64,000 bases of DNA from Ascaris suum (lineage: Eukaryota > Nematoda > Chromadorea > Rhabditida > Ascarididae). The position numbers and the translations under genes are program-made. Location of the stretch: the NCBI GenBank assembly GCA_013433145.1, contig CM024168.1, positions 18,739,868-18,803,867 of the forward strand, given 5' to 3'. The notes beneath the pieces are model-generated. The model saw only the letters and a program-made list of their open reading frames with translations, did not search any database and had not been told where the DNA came from. Shown here piece by piece: positions 11,370-24,199 of this stretch (positions within the stretch are counted from its first letter, which is position 1; every line of letters begins with the position of its first letter).

Positions 11370-14300
11370 TACGGACCATCACTCTGTGAAATTCGTGCCC
11401 TTCTTCCATCAAAAAGGTTCTCGATATCGACGTCGCTAAAGTTGTCATATATCACGTTGGAATGCATCGAAGAATTGCATAAATTGGGCTTCATTCATCG
11501 AGGTGAACGTTCATTTCACACTGTTCCACAAAAATCCGGCGTCAATCGCTATAACCGTCCGATTCAAAGACTGCTGAAGTTTTTCGGTTTGAACAAGCTG
11601 CCTCTTGCGTTCAGCTGCGGACGTGGACATTCCCAATTGTGCAAATTATTGCAGGTGCCGAGCAAACTGCTGTATCTTAATATGCTTTGTTTCCTGTGTG
11701 AGATACATCGTTTGTCAGATTATCGGCGCTGAGGCGAGAGGGAGCTATTCAGTGAGCGCGAAGTGGTACTCGAACAGCGAAAAGGAACTGCACAGATCCA
11801 GCAGCGGTCTTCTTATATTTAACCTGAAAATTGAGTTGTTTAGTTGTCACGCCACAATTCGATCAAAATTATGCAAAAATTTTATTTGAAAATAGACTGC
11901 CGCATTTTTACGACGCACTATGGGAAGCATATCATATCACTGAGTAAAAAAATGAGATGTGCTGTCAGTATGAAGGAGTGCAAAGGAAACGGATAGTAAA
12001 TGCACATAGCAAAATATAGAGAAATCCCGTTTCCTCATATGGAATGCTGGATCTGTGAATGCAGTAACACGTATCTAACAGGTGTCGCTCATATATACTG
12101 GCCTACCAGTTGCGTCGTTTAAGCTGCTTCGCATTCACTCGTTCGCACTTGCAGGATGGACTTGTTACTCTCACTTGCTACTCAGAGGTTTTCTCGCTTG
12201 CTTCTTTCTTTAATTATGCACCATTCTCCTTTCATCAGAACTGCTCGTGAACGTACCCTCTTAAGAAGACACCCTTGCTGTATTATTTTGATCTTCGGCG
12301 GCGGAGCACCGAAACCGATTTCCCTTGGAGTTTCGGAAGAGCCGCCTCCGAGCTTACGTTGATCCCAGCAATAATATACGACGTAATGATTCTTGCTACA
12401 ACGCACCAGTCTACAGCTTCGGATTCAAAGTGCATGCCGAAATTGAAATTTGAGCGGCTTTCTTGCACAGCGTCATCATTATTCATGTCTCAATAATTTT
12501 GCTAGTCAGAATCATTTCAAGGTTTTACACTCTCTGATCTAACTGAAAGTTATGATCTAGCTCACTGCGCAACAGACAAAATTGTGTTACTTCGTACTGA
12601 CCACTTATGCAGTACTTTGTTTTGCCATCAGTGGAAGTGCAGAAGTCTGCCCACATCACCTTATCTGGATCATTTTCCTTCATTCTTGAAGCATTTCTTC
12701 AGATGTCAAGCCGTCGGTATTTGTGATTGCGACCGGACAAGATTGCAAAAAAATTTACATTGTACACTTCGGGTTGGCCAGGCGTTATCGAGCTTACGAC
12801 CGCGCACTCGTGTAAGCGAACTCCACTGTTCACTCCATCTCTCCCTCACGAGATGAATCCATTCTCACTTCTTCAGGAAGCGATCTCTTCTCTGCTGAAT
12901 CGCCCTCCTTTACTTCTGTCCACATTCTCTCGTTTTAATTTGCGTCTGAAAACCTTGCCAAATAACCAAGATTTTTTCCCCATAAGCATTGGAAGCACTG
13001 CTTTATGGGGTAAAGCGCATCCTTTGTAGTTCACTTCTTCGAATGTGAAAGAAAGTAGTCAAGGAGTCGCGAATTAACATACACAATCAAGAGTATTCAT
13101 TCCGCGTTCAGAGTGAAAGGGAGCGGAACGGAATTGCGGGTAGTAGACGTATCTGCCATCATTCCATGTATTTATGCTTCATCGTATATTCAAAGGCAGG
13201 GAATGGAGCACATGTATCATTCGTATCGTACATTAAAGAGTAAACTGTTAAAGCCTTTGATCAACAGTTTTAAAATCAGTAAAAACTGGCCAGGAGACGG
13301 TGTCGAACGTTGAGGATAATTTGTCCTGTGAAAGAGGTGGTGCGGTATAATGTCATTAGTGGAAATGGGACGCATTAAGTCTGGGACATTTATGAATTCG
13401 ACTGTGTTGATGCGTCTATGGTGGATGAAAAACTGCAGCATCTTACTTGCACATTATCTGAGAGTACGCGATAACTCGCACCTTTATTAGCTTACGATGG
13501 TTGAAAATGATGCGTTGCAATTAAGATCCACGTAAGTGGTAACGCACCGATAGAAATGTCCAGTAAAATAAAAAAAAATGTAGGATGTGGACAAACCAAA
13601 TGTTCTATGGATCAGCAGAAATCACAAATCCTAGTATTGCTCAACCGAGCATTCGAATATCCAGTTTTGATCGCTGTGTTTGGTCATACAGCTAAAAACG
13701 AGGTAAATTGAGCCTAAGTAAGTACAGAAATTTGCTTCCAAAACGGAAAAAAGGGGAGCGACCAAATTTCTCCAGCCAATCTTAAAAGCATGGAAATCAT
13801 TAGCCAAAGCACACTTGTAGACCGGCATGCTCAACGCATTTATTGCATGGTTGTTAGCTGTTGCGACAAGTAGCTAAAAGTGGGGCATACCTGAACTGTT
13901 TCTTTCTAAGGAGGAGTGCTGCTTAATTTCCGCTGAGCGAGTCCGCAATCTGAAATCCAGGTTAAGTCGAATTTCAAGTTCCACCTTGTAACAAGTATAC
14001 GTTGCTCTTTTTCTCCACAAGGACTTAAGTTCAGGCCACAGCGAGCAGCTGTACCTTGCTTGGGCTCGATGCGGTATATGCCTAGGAGATCCCACGAGCA
14101 TCTCGAGAGAAGTCGAAAGGATGATCTTGAGAGCTGGTTGTATATGTTGTGCGAATTTTTCCAACCCGATGCACTGGCGTGGGCGAGCGAAAGCAAAAAC
14201 GGTGAAGTCTACCGGATGAAGGAGGTCTTCATGAGCGAGGCTGGTGAGTAGAACTGCCACTGTTCCGTTTCTTCATCTCTCTGAAACTGTTTTGCTCCTG

Positions 14301-14616
14301 TATTTATCGCGTGTGCTGGCAGGCGCCCATGATAAAAGTGCCAACAGTTTTGTTCTTTTCTTGAGAAGTGTATTCGAAGCTTTAAAAAAGCCTTAGATGG
14401 TCGCCATAAGCCCAATGAGAAGTGGCAGCCCCCATACTTTTAGCGTCGTCTAATTCCTTAGCGGATGTCTACCTGAAAGGTCTCCAGAAGCTAACTGAAT
14501 TTCGGAGATCGCCGAAATTCCTGCTTATCAGAAGCATCAGTATTTCGAAAATCGACAGCATATGCGCTTCAAGAAGACTAAAAGTTCCCCATGGAGCAAG
14601 GCAACCGGTGCCTTAG
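11370..14616 (+). CDS. CK1/TTBK-like protein kinase, C-terminal part, degenerate active site
   Basis: Exons 11370-11502, 12703-12809, 14030-14243 and 14462-14616 (end uncertain) are phase-compatible. They spell the kinase core from the hinge onward: YGPSLCEIRALLP, LECIEELHKLGFIHR, then DVKPS, IYIVHFGLARRYR, GSMRYMPRRSHEHLERS, RKDDLESWLYMLCEFF, RMKEVFM and KGLQKLTEFRR. This is the layout of the casein kinase 1 / tau-tubulin kinase group, which is greatly expanded in nematodes, often with sperm expression (general knowledge). HRD Asp and Lys are kept, but the catalytic-loop Asn position (HRDxKxxN) is Val and DFG reads HFG, so the metal-binding residues are gone and phosphotransfer is unlikely. 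No N-lobe was found within 2 kb upstream. The third exon's acceptor is weak (cttaag). It is either a pseudokinase or a decaying copy; the family call is firm. Confidence 0.75.
12052..12140 (+). repeat. Direct repeat copy 2, in a kinase intron
   Basis: Partner of 11278-11365, same orientation, about 774 bp downstream and also within a kinase intron. It too is followed by a splice-acceptor-like sequence (gcacttgcag at about 12145-12154). Confidence 0.75.
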
Positions 14617-15721
14617 ACTGGATATATGAATGCCGGTCCTCTTCCTGCTTCCAATTGCGCTGTAAAGCGGGCGCCCCAGTTTCGGATGCAATAGACGACC
14701 AACAAAGGAAGGTAGGAGAGGAAAAGAGGGAAAATAAGCATGCACTCTTGCATGCAAGTAACCTATAAAACCTCGATTGGGCGGCCTTTCTATCCAAAAA
14801 AGAACGTGTTGAGCATTTTCACGAAGAAAAAGCAATGAGAACGTACGGTAGCGTTCTACGTCAGCAGAAGTCATGATACGTTGTTCGGCTGTGTTCGGAA
14901 GAGGTAGGCCGCGTCCAGTGCAAGCTGAAAGGGAATACGCAAGGTGCCTGTAATTTCGAACATACAACCCGCCCTCAGCGTTGCTTAGTAGAAATTGCTC
15001 ACGTTTTTCATCCTCCCTTGGTTTTTTTGGGCTTGCTTCCACGATGCATATAAAATCTTCGTTGGATAACTTATCCACCCTTTTCTTCTTCTTCTTACAT
15101 TACGACTGTTGCATAAAACGAACATCTGCCATTACTGGGTAGTATGCTAGTGTTGGCAGCAATTCGCAGTGTCTGTTTCCTGGGGTGCAGAATGGAACGC
15201 AAGCACGTCTCGAAAATTAGTAGATTGTATTGGCGCTCACGTTTCGTAGGAGGTCCTGAAATCGACGGCTTGCAGTCATTTGGAGCATCAGTTGGTTGTT
15301 CCTTATTTGGTAGGTCCTCAACGACACTTCTCTGGATGCAGTATTTGTTATATTCCGATAGCCTGAATGGAACGCTGTAGTGCAGTATACGCATAGCTTT
15401 GGTCGAAGTACTTTTTCCCGTACGGATGTAAATGCCTAGGAGATTGAGCATTTCTGCCACCTCCTGCACGGAGGACTCAATTGTTTTGATAGGCGGCGAT
15501 CTCCATCTCAGTCATCCTTTTGCTGAATATGATATTAGCACTCAATATCACGCTGAACATTTTAGCATCAAACATCGAATGGAATGGATGAATTTCAGCT
15601 TTATCATATTATTAATGTGTAGTAGAAAGTACGGCACTTTGCAATAGGCAAGCCTTATTTGGAAGGGCTGCTGAACCATCGAACGTGACGGCAGCTCGTC
15701 ATGGTGCAAGAGAAATCTTTC
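14617..15721. other. No supported gene
   Basis: The - strand holds two long open frames (14578-15078 and 15095-15469; 166 and 124 codons). Neither has recognisable motifs or a splice junction that joins them. They may be chance frames or remains of an unknown gene. Confidence 0.25.
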
Positions 15722-16031
15722 TTAATCTTTCAGTTCTTGGTGGCACTCTTTTGTGATTTTCTTTGCTTTTTTAAGGTCATGCACCATCTCTTGCCAATTC
15801 CAACTTTCATACTTCATCTGTGAATCATTAAAAATCGTATTTGGAACAAAAGTTTTTGAGCATATGTTCATGAGCTCCTCTGTCGAAGCAATGTCCAAGA
15901 ATCCCTTAATTTTTCGCATTTTTTCACACTTTCGGAATTGGCTGCGAGCTGTTTCAACCTCTTGAAAAACGCCGGTTCCCACACGATACCACTTCTGAGG
16001 GTGCATTCTGTGACCACTTTGTTGCAATGTA
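15722..16031 (-). CDS. Candidate terminal exon, charged protein, unrecognised
   Basis: On the - strand a good acceptor (acttttttacag) is followed by one base and about 102 codons ending in TAA at 15722. The frame is rich in Lys and Glu (KCEKMRKIKGFLDIASTEEL; WQEMVHDLKKAKKITKEC). A second frame is open over the first half, so the choice of frame is not certain. No upstream exon was identified and no family is recognised. Confidence 0.3.
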
Positions 16032-17904
16032 CTGTAAAAAAGTAAATTTCTAGGCACGCACGTTCCTGTAGGAACTCTCTACGATCCTCTGTTGTCATCG
16101 AAGTGCACTAATAGAAAGAAAATTCACTCTCACACCCCTTTGTTGGATTAAAACAGTCGGTTTCTTGACGTTCATAAGGAACCTCACAGGCACTTTTTTT
16201 CGGCACTCTTTAGCATCCCAAAGTTAGTCAGGATCGACCACTTTTTTCAACTTTTTTGATGCCGATAAATGTAAAAGGGAAAATCTTCGCAAAAGTGACA
16301 GTGACCCATTGCGATTTCTTTCGGCCGGCAATGAGCAAAAGATGTTGAATTCCAACGTAGCTCCGCTGAAACCGAATGAACTTCGGAATAGCTTTCCCTC
16401 TGATAATATAAAAGGAAAACCTCGGAGAAAAGAGTGAGAGAAAAGTGTAATATGGAAATGTGATGGGTAATTCACTGAGCAATTTGCTTCTTAGAACAAA
16501 AGGAATCACGCGCGCTGTGGCAAATGAGTATAACATCGGTACAAAAGTAGACAATGACACCTGTTTGGCAAAATAATGCACCTCATCTGAAACAGCTGCA
16601 AATGCGGTTAAACAGCTCTGAAACAACGCTAAAACATATAACTCATGTAGTTGTGAGAAAAACACCAGAGAACAGCAACTAAAGCCTTTCGCCTCATTAG
16701 GGACAAATATTTAACGACTCGGCAATATTCCAGCCCCTCTCAAGATCATGTTCCACCGCTCTCCACTAGATCGGAGCAGACAAACACTCTCTCAAAAACG
16801 AGGGAACAGAAATAATAATTAATGGCCTCGTCACTTCGAAAATGCGAAAGTTTCCGCCCAAAGTCATGCTTTCCGAAGAACAATCTTGAGATCCTTTCAA
16901 AGTTCTCCATAATATGTAAAGACAAAGCAGTACAGCTGATACCGTCGGGCGTCGCACGTAAGACTAACTAAGCGATCTAACATTACTTGAACCTGCCAAC
17001 TCATGGAATCGACAGTCCCAATGAACTTGGGCCAACTACTGGTTGAGTTAGCGACATTATCCCGAAGCAGCCGGGCAGCAGCGAGACGCTTCTATGTAAA
17101 CGAGGTGAACAAAAGAAGTTTAGGACAGTAAGCAACGAAATATCGAGTGACTTCTCTACTGATCTGAATTGAGGTTTCAAACGTATTCTTGACATCTGCA
17201 CTGGCCTGCCACGACTGACAGCAACCATCGCACGTCTTATAAATGTGTTTCAATACGACACTGCACCTGATTATCACCTCTTCAAGAGTGTCTTTCGGAA
17301 CGCTATTATACAGGGTAACTTTAAGGTTAGTTAACGAAAGCACTTTGCGTTTCTTTGGAATAATCAGAGATCGCGACTTCCACTCCAACTGAAATTCTGC
17401 GATCCTTGCTTTTTTGGTTTCCAAGGTGTGAACTCAGTTGCCAAACGCGCAATGAGATGAACTGTGATGGAGAACCGGCTTTTTCCATTTTCGGAATCAA
17501 CGTTAAACAGTTTTTGCACATGGCGCAACGTCGAATGTCTAGACTGTCCCTCTACGGCGTTACTGTGGTACAGTGCAACAAATCGTGATTTATTTTGACT
17601 TCACTAAAATGCAAATGGGGCTTTGCGATGCAAAGGATTTTAATAATGTGATTTTCGGTAGAAAGAACGAAGGTAGAAAGAGATGAAATGTCTCGCAGAG
17701 AAAAGATAGGGTTTGAAAGAGAGGTGGACTTCACTAATGAAAATGTATGAAGCGAAATGCAGCTAAGAAAGATCGATTGGATGAGGGAAAGGAGGTTGAT
17801 TAGACAGAGTGAAAGTTTTTTCATTTCTGAAAGCTTATAAAAAGTGAACGCGCACCGCTGCGCTTTTTGTTGGGTCTTCTCCTGCTGTCCTCAAGAAGAA
17901 AACA
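16032..17904. other. No supported gene
   Basis: Open frames on the - strand (up to 145 codons at 16228-16665 and 110 codons at 17092-17424) lack motifs and are not flanked by convincing splice sites. Confidence 0.3.
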
Positions 17905-18020
17905 AGATTATCTCGATAACAAGCGTAGACGAATGAAACCATCTGGCGAAATGCAGGTTATGTAGCAAAAGTAGTAACGCGATGAATCATCACTTGCATC
18001 ACGATAATTTATCATCACAT
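17905..18020 (-). repeat. Possible decayed LTR, left copy
   Basis: This segment shares ordered words with 20825-20925 in the same orientation: cgtag-cgaatga, then about 50 bp later acgatgaatc or gcgatgaatc followed by tcac. The two lie on either side of the Ty3/gypsy remnant, as LTRs would. The similarity is only moderate. Confidence 0.35.
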
Positions 18021-18299
18021 ATTCAACACCTCGACTTTTGAAATACGATATGGAGATAAAACACCGACGTAGTCGTATGTACTTCGATGCGGTTAGAGTG
18101 CGAGGCGCCACGGACGGCTGCGCGTTCTAGTCGCACGTCTTGTTTGGTCGTCGGCTCGCCTACGTTGCACTGGCCTTGTGCGACCCCTGTGCAGCTGCGC
18201 AACATTAGTTTGACGTAACGGTCACTACAAATCGAACATTTGTAGTAAGGTCAGCGAAGAACGTGCGAAGGTAGGGTCTGGGTCAGCGAAACATCTGAG

Positions 18300-20800
18300 C
18301 TAATTTGCGTGTGGAACCTGTTTATCACTTTCAGCTAGTACCTCTTGTGACACATGTTCCTTATGCTTCGATACTTTCATTTCTGTCCAGCCAATTCGTG
18401 GTCCTTGACTGCGAGCAAGGAACGGATCATCGTGCTTGAGTTTCGGGCGGCGAGTGCCATGCCGTTGGTTGAAATGATGCTGCATCCGCGTGGCTGGCGA
18501 CTTCGATTTGTCGAGCGTCGAATTCAGTGTCGAGCGATAACTAAGGAGAAACGTGTGGAGATTCTGATCTAGTATTCTTTCTCCCCTGGGTTTGCGAGGG
18601 TTGCGTTTGAAGGTGTCGAGAAATTGCTCAGCGTAGTTTTCTTGAACGAGTAAAACGTCAGTGAACAAACTTGTTTTAATATCGTTTGCGCTGAATTCCA
18701 TGAATTTTGCCGTGGTGGAGTGAGTCCTGTTATCATACATCGGCATTTTGGGTATTCCATCTTTGGTGCAGGCTTGCAGCAGTCCTGTCATTCTGAATAT
18801 CTCTGGCCACTGCTGATCAACGCCAACCATTAGTAGAAAGTTAATTTCCTCCAACAGTCCAGCGTGATCGATGTAAACGAGAGCCCACGGGTTGTCGGAT
18901 ATTGGCCATGAGGCAAGTGTTCTGGCGATTACGCGACAGTAGCGAACCTAAAGCAGTTAAAAGACTTTTTTTGAATTCCTTGTCGAATCCTAGCGAGTAG
19001 ACGTGGCTGTGAGCGAGAATTTTCATGCGTCCAATTCCAAGATGCCATGAGTAAGGTTGGCAAAATATGTGTTATTCTCATGCCCACGAACGACCACTCG
19101 ATCGAGTGGAATGTGGTGTACGTTGAATGTTGGGAGCGAGTCACGACAGTTATTGAAGCACTGAAGGCTTCAGTCGATGATTTTCTTTGGTTTTGGTTCG
19201 TGAGGGTAGTCTAAGATAATTGATGATTGCACAGTGTTGTTGGCGGTGAAAGGAAGAGTTTTCACTGCATTAGCGAACGTGAGTGTGATATCTGCTTCTA
19301 TGATACAGCCAAGATTATTTACTGTTCGTCCAGTGCTGAATGAGAGCTTATGCGCCAAAAATCTGTCGTCAAGTGACGCTAGGTGTCAAAATTGCAGGCT
19401 GTTAGTGCTATTGTCCATCGTTGCAATCAGTTGGCTGTGTAGACTCAAATTGGTTTCTTGGAGCCGAACACTGCGATTAGTGGTGATCCATCAGCACGGT
19501 GAATTCCTGTCCATAAATCACCCGACAGAATTTCAGAACGGTGAAGATTAGTGCGAGCCTTCTTTTCTCAGTCAGGCAGTGGTTCTTCTCGGCCGACAAA
19601 GTGATAGGAAACATGCTGGTAACTGTGAGAGATAACGGCGTAAAAGCCGTTCGTTGACGCATCTGCGAAGATCATCATTTTCTGATTAAGGCCGTAGTGA
19701 GCGAGAGGTAGATTGGATGTGAGAACTGATTTTGCCCAGTTGAAGGCGACATTGTAGACTGATATCCATATGAATTTGACGTCTTCGGTCAAAAGGGGAT
19801 CACGGAGCGCGCGGGTTCTTCATTTCCTTGGCAAAACTGGCAAAGAACCTGAGAAACCTCAGAAGTCTGCGAAGCTGAGCGATGTCTTTCATAGCGGGCA
19901 TTCGTTTAATTGTGTCGAGTGGAGCTCGTTTTAAGGACTCAATTGGAAACAGATTAGAATGTGGCATTGATGAGTTTGTGAAATAGCTGCTACTGATTGC
20001 ACTCCAAAATGCATTTCGATTTAGTTGATACCGTATCGATTTTTGCTGATTTTGAGCAGTTGATTTGACTGTTCGTTCACTTTGACTCAAAGGTATGCGT
20101 CTGCAAGGTACCCACGTGAGAAAGAACGGCCACCGTCGAACGTCGTGAAGATTTCTTCAGCGCGAATAAGTGAATAGTGGTGAATGTCCAAAACGTCATG
20201 GAGTGCACTTGATGAATCGCCACAGAGCTTTAGAGATCCTTTCAGCTGTTTCATGGTCACAGTTGATGCTGTGCTGTCCAGCTGAAGTAGTTCACCTTTG
20301 AGACGACGCCGCTTGTTCCCTGGCGGGTCCAGTTCCTTATCAATGGCTGCCAAGGTCTCATATGGCCCAGGTCGCTTAAGATGGAAAACCGCGTTCGCCT
20401 CCACCTTGGGCTGGAGAGCCGGCTTCGAGAGATTGTCCTGTCTGAAGCGAGTACTGAAGACCTGCGGAGAGCACTGCTGTAGATTATTTGCTACGTTCCT
20501 CTTGGTCGATACAACGATTCTAATGCCGGTTGCTATCGGTCGACCTTGGTCCTTGCTTGTGAGAGATTCCATCGTCGCGTAGATCCCCATTTTGCGATCC
20601 ATCCGCTCCGCGTAGGTTGCACAGAGTGCTGATTTTGTAAATTGTTCCTTTCGTTGATGCGTTCTGGAAGCTGTATGCGCATGCTCGGTGTCCGTAGATC
20701 TTGATCCGATCCCTGATACAGTATGAGCAGAGCTCTTTGGAGGTCTTCGAATTACATACCATCGGAACACCCTTTCGACCCTCCGATGATGTGCTGTCGA
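18300..20800 (-). mobile_element. Decayed Ty3/gypsy retrotransposon pol (protease-side to integrase)
   Basis: Read on the - strand the pieces come in gypsy order. They are a Cys-containing segment near 20700, possibly a gag zinc knuckle; the pre-RT linker (AAIDKELDPP) near 20340; the RT start (AEEIFTTFDGGRSF then LADAYL) near 20160-20090; the RT end (APLDTIKRMPAMKDIAQLRR) near 19900; RNase H (FADASTNGFYAVISH; LIFTVLKF) at about 19680-19500; and integrase pieces (DQQWPEIFRM, YAEQFLDTFKR, LHTFLLSYRSTLN) at 18820-18480. The RT palm with its YxDD motif is missing between about 20090 and 19980. Stops and frame changes occur every 60-100 codons, so it is dead. It is independent of the neighbouring genes. 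Confidence 0.88.
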
Positions 20801-20824
20801 GAGAAAAGCGAGATACACGTTTTA

Positions 20825-20925
20825 GCAATCGTAGGCGAATGACTGCCGACAGGCAAGAACTACGGCTTATATTGGGAAAAATAGTGATACGATGAATCGT
20901 CACTACATATCCATCACTTCTACAA
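20825..20925 (-). repeat. Possible decayed LTR, right copy
   Basis: Partner of 17905-18020. It sits so close to the pol start that most of gag would have to be deleted. The core gatacgatgaatcgtcac is itself nearly palindromic, so a MITE end is an alternative. Confidence 0.33.
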
Positions 20926-22001
20926 GGCGAAAAGTTTCTGAAAGAACTCATCATAGCGATGGAACCGAATTCTGCAAGCATACATCACCCGTCCTCTCCC
21001 GCCATGCAGGTTTTCTGCTGCAGTACTGCTCCAGTATATAAAGTAGTGATGTAGACGGAAAACAGCTATAGGTGTTGGGATTGAATTCGGTTCATGAAAG
21101 GTTCATTGGACAATTTCTTCTGTCGTCTAGCAGTCTCATTTGAAGAAGTCCTATTGTTTTCCAAACAATTCGTATTCATAGCGTGTGAGCTTGCGCTAGG
21201 TAAGCCAAAGCTTACGAATACAGAAAGTCGCCAGCAAAGACATTGACTGTCACGTTGCCCGCTGTGCTGTTTTTGCAGCACAGTATGCTCATGCCATAAT
21301 GCTCATAAAAAGTTCCAGTATAAATCATTGAACGACAAATTTCTTGTGCTTTTTCTTGGCTTGTTGGCTGACAAAGAAATAATGGAAAACTTACATATCG
21401 GTGTTTTTAGACGACGTGGAGCTGACAAACGGCTGTCAGTGATTTTTGGGTTAGGCGATATATTTGCATTGATGATACCAAACGCATTCGGCGTCTTTTT
21501 ATGGGAGTCCCCCTGTTGGTGCTTGCGTAGTGTTTGAGTGAGTAGGAGCGATTCAGTAAGACCGAAATATGAAATTGTGAAGTAAATGGCTATTAGGTAG
21601 TTTGGATAGTCTGTAGAGGAAATAGTTTTGCTCGGTGTAGGTGACTGTAAGTTGTTGAGCTAAAAAAAAAATACGTGGACTACTCAGAAAACGTCGATTT
21701 TCAAAATACTGACTTTTCACCAGGAACAAACGAAATAAAATACGTAAAAAGGCGCCATTCAGAAGAACTGCCGTCTCATAACACTGCTATTGCTGTGTAG
21801 CTCGAGGTATGGCGTTGAACCTTCCTATTTAATGTCCCAACATTCTACTATTTGACGCTTTGGTCGCTTATGGGTTGCTCCATGCATTAAACTTGCAACC
21901 GCATTTTGCAACCCTGAAACTAGCTTGATGAACGATGAAGCTTTTCATTGTTTCGCCCCCTTTGTGAATGCGAACAAGAATTTCATACGAAGATTCTGCA
22001 G
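20926..22001. other. No supported gene
   Basis: AT-rich sequence with a poly-A run near 21662. Upstream exons of the gene ending at 22604 should be here or farther left but were not identified. Confidence 0.35.
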
Positions 22002-22604
22002 GATGACAAACTCGATTGGCTAAAAGCGACGGTAGAGGGCATGCCGACGATGAGGGACAAAGGCGAAGACCTGATGGCGAAGATGGAGGCTGATACGGCG
22101 CGTGATGGTTATTTCGAATCGGTCGTGGAGAACTTTGCGTGCGATTTGGAAGATATTGTTGACCGTAACGCAACATCGAAAGAGAACAGTACGCCGGTGA
22201 ACAGCGGCGAGTCCGCCTGGAACACGCATAGTAGCGGTTCGATATCATCTAAAACTGAAAATAAAAGCATTCAGAAGACCTTAAGAAAGAAGATTGGTGC
22301 GACGGGAGGTCACACCAAGAAGGAGGTGAAGCTGAACAAAAAGCTATTGGAAAGCAAAAATGTAATACTTCTGAGCGCGAAGGCCTTAAAAAAGGAGAGT
22401 CGAAACAAGAAGCGGGCAGAAAAGACGAAAGTGGAAAAAGGTTCTGAAGAGAGCCTGCAGGGAAAAAAATCGGCGAAATACGAATCGATACCTCGACCTA
22501 ACAAGAGAACTCAATCGGCGGGGAAGGTAAAGCAAAGTGAGGCGAAGAATGTGATGGCACCCAACGGGGAGCTCAACAGGACATCGAAAGTGCTGAAGTG
22601 ATAA
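22002..22604 (+). CDS. Terminal exon of a Lys/Ser-rich protein, unrecognised
   Basis: An acceptor (gaagattctgcag) is followed by a phase-0 exon of 200 codons ending in TGA at 22604. The first 60 residues look like an ordered helical region (DDKLDWLKATVEGMP; YFESVVENFACDLEDIV). The remaining 140 are a disordered basic tail of Lys, Ser, Glu and Asn, with clusters such as ESRNKKRAEKTKVEKG that could act as a nuclear localisation signal. In-frame sequence runs back only to a TGA at 21936, so the exon, not an ATG, best explains the start. Upstream exons were not found. A retrotransposon gag is an alternative reading of such a helical-then-basic layout. Confidence 0.45.
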
Positions 22605-24199
22605 TTGACGACCGAAGCTAACGATGCCTGGGCTTCCTGGATCGACTATCGCAGTCAAATTTGTTATGCATTACTTTTGTTGCCGTGCTCGACGTTATTT
22701 TTTGAGCAATTGGTTTGTCTGAGCGTTACTAAGTCAGTCCACTACTGGTTATTGCTGAAAAGTCGAAAGAAGATGGCTTACCTCAGTCCTCATCTTATCC
22801 TCGACATGTAAGTTGGTAACAATGTACCGAAACGAAAAGCACTTCCGCGATTCTTACAGAAAGCCTCTATAGCCTAGATGGGCATTTCGTATCACTTTTC
22901 AAATCCCTCTGGAAGTCGCATAAGGCGTGTTTTATTGTTTTCACTTTCCTTATGATTTCACTCTGCCTTCACAATATTCACTTAGCTCACGGAGTGGACA
23001 AGAGCAGGCACTGTTATAGCTAACGCAGTAGTGAAGATGTAGCAGTTATGTGTTTTGTAAGTCTTCCAAAGCGCACCTCCTAACTTTCCATCCTTTCGTT
23101 TGCGTCTTTTGAAAAAACTAGTTTTATGCAGCAATGCTTTCCGCAATAATTTTATCGCTCATCACCAGTTTGATGGTATTATGCTCCGTGTTCCAATCAT
23201 AAATTACGAGATTAACCAAGAGGCGTACAATGAAATCCACAGTTCATTACTGTCGAAGATCTGCCTTTGTGTCTTCCTTATATGAGTAAGCTGTGAAAGG
23301 ATGAGCGTATTGTAGAGAGTGCTGCTGATCTTTGACATCTGCTTCAGAGATTACACCATGATCTTTTTGAGTATGGTCTTTTCATGCGATTTCCATACTC
23401 ATGGCATTCACGAATTTTATCCAGTTTCCTATGTTGTTCATCTAGTAATTTCAACTTCAATCCGAAAAACAACACTATAAAAGATTATCAGTTCTTTCTT
23501 GTCCTCATGTTGGAGCAGTATCGGTGAGAAAAGCAGACGAAGAAGTGTTTCTTCGAAATACAACTGCATCGCAATTTTATATGATAATATTCCTGCGGTC
23601 TTGTCCATAACTTCCGCCACATCAAAGTAACAATGCAGCTAGGGAGGAGGGGAGGGAGAAGAAGGTAATGATGACCACATGGTCCTCCGTGGTTTCAATT
23701 CCGTTGTTTAGCAAAGGAGCTTGGAAGGCACGCTAAGGAGATAAACAGGTATGCAAAGAAGTTGAATAAATGAGAAACCGAGCTACTTTTAATGCAGTTT
23801 ATTTCTTTCAGCATAGCGGTGGGGTAGGGCACTTTCAGGAAAAAATTAAATGGAGCATTTTTCGACAAACGACATTTCTGACATTAGTAGGATCCAACCA
23901 GTGGCACGCGTATACTCGCATATGCCATGAGCATATTAAGTGAGCGCAGTGAATGAAGGTTTGGGAGTAACCTGTGGGCAGTTTTGAGAGAAGTAATAAG
24001 TCAAAACTCGAGAAAGACTACTGTGCCAATATGCAAATAGGTAAAGCACCCAGCAAAAACGCAGAGACATGCGGTGCCGCCATGATAGGATATCTGACTA
24101 GAATTGACACAGGGATCCCTGGTAAGAAATCTTAGTCTTCATTTTCATTCATGTTTTTAGTAAGGAATCTTTATTCATAGAAGAACGAAGAAGACTGCA
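22605..24199. other. No supported gene
   Basis: Intergenic or intronic sequence. Short frames of 60-70 codons only; no motif or repeat recognised. Confidence 0.4.
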
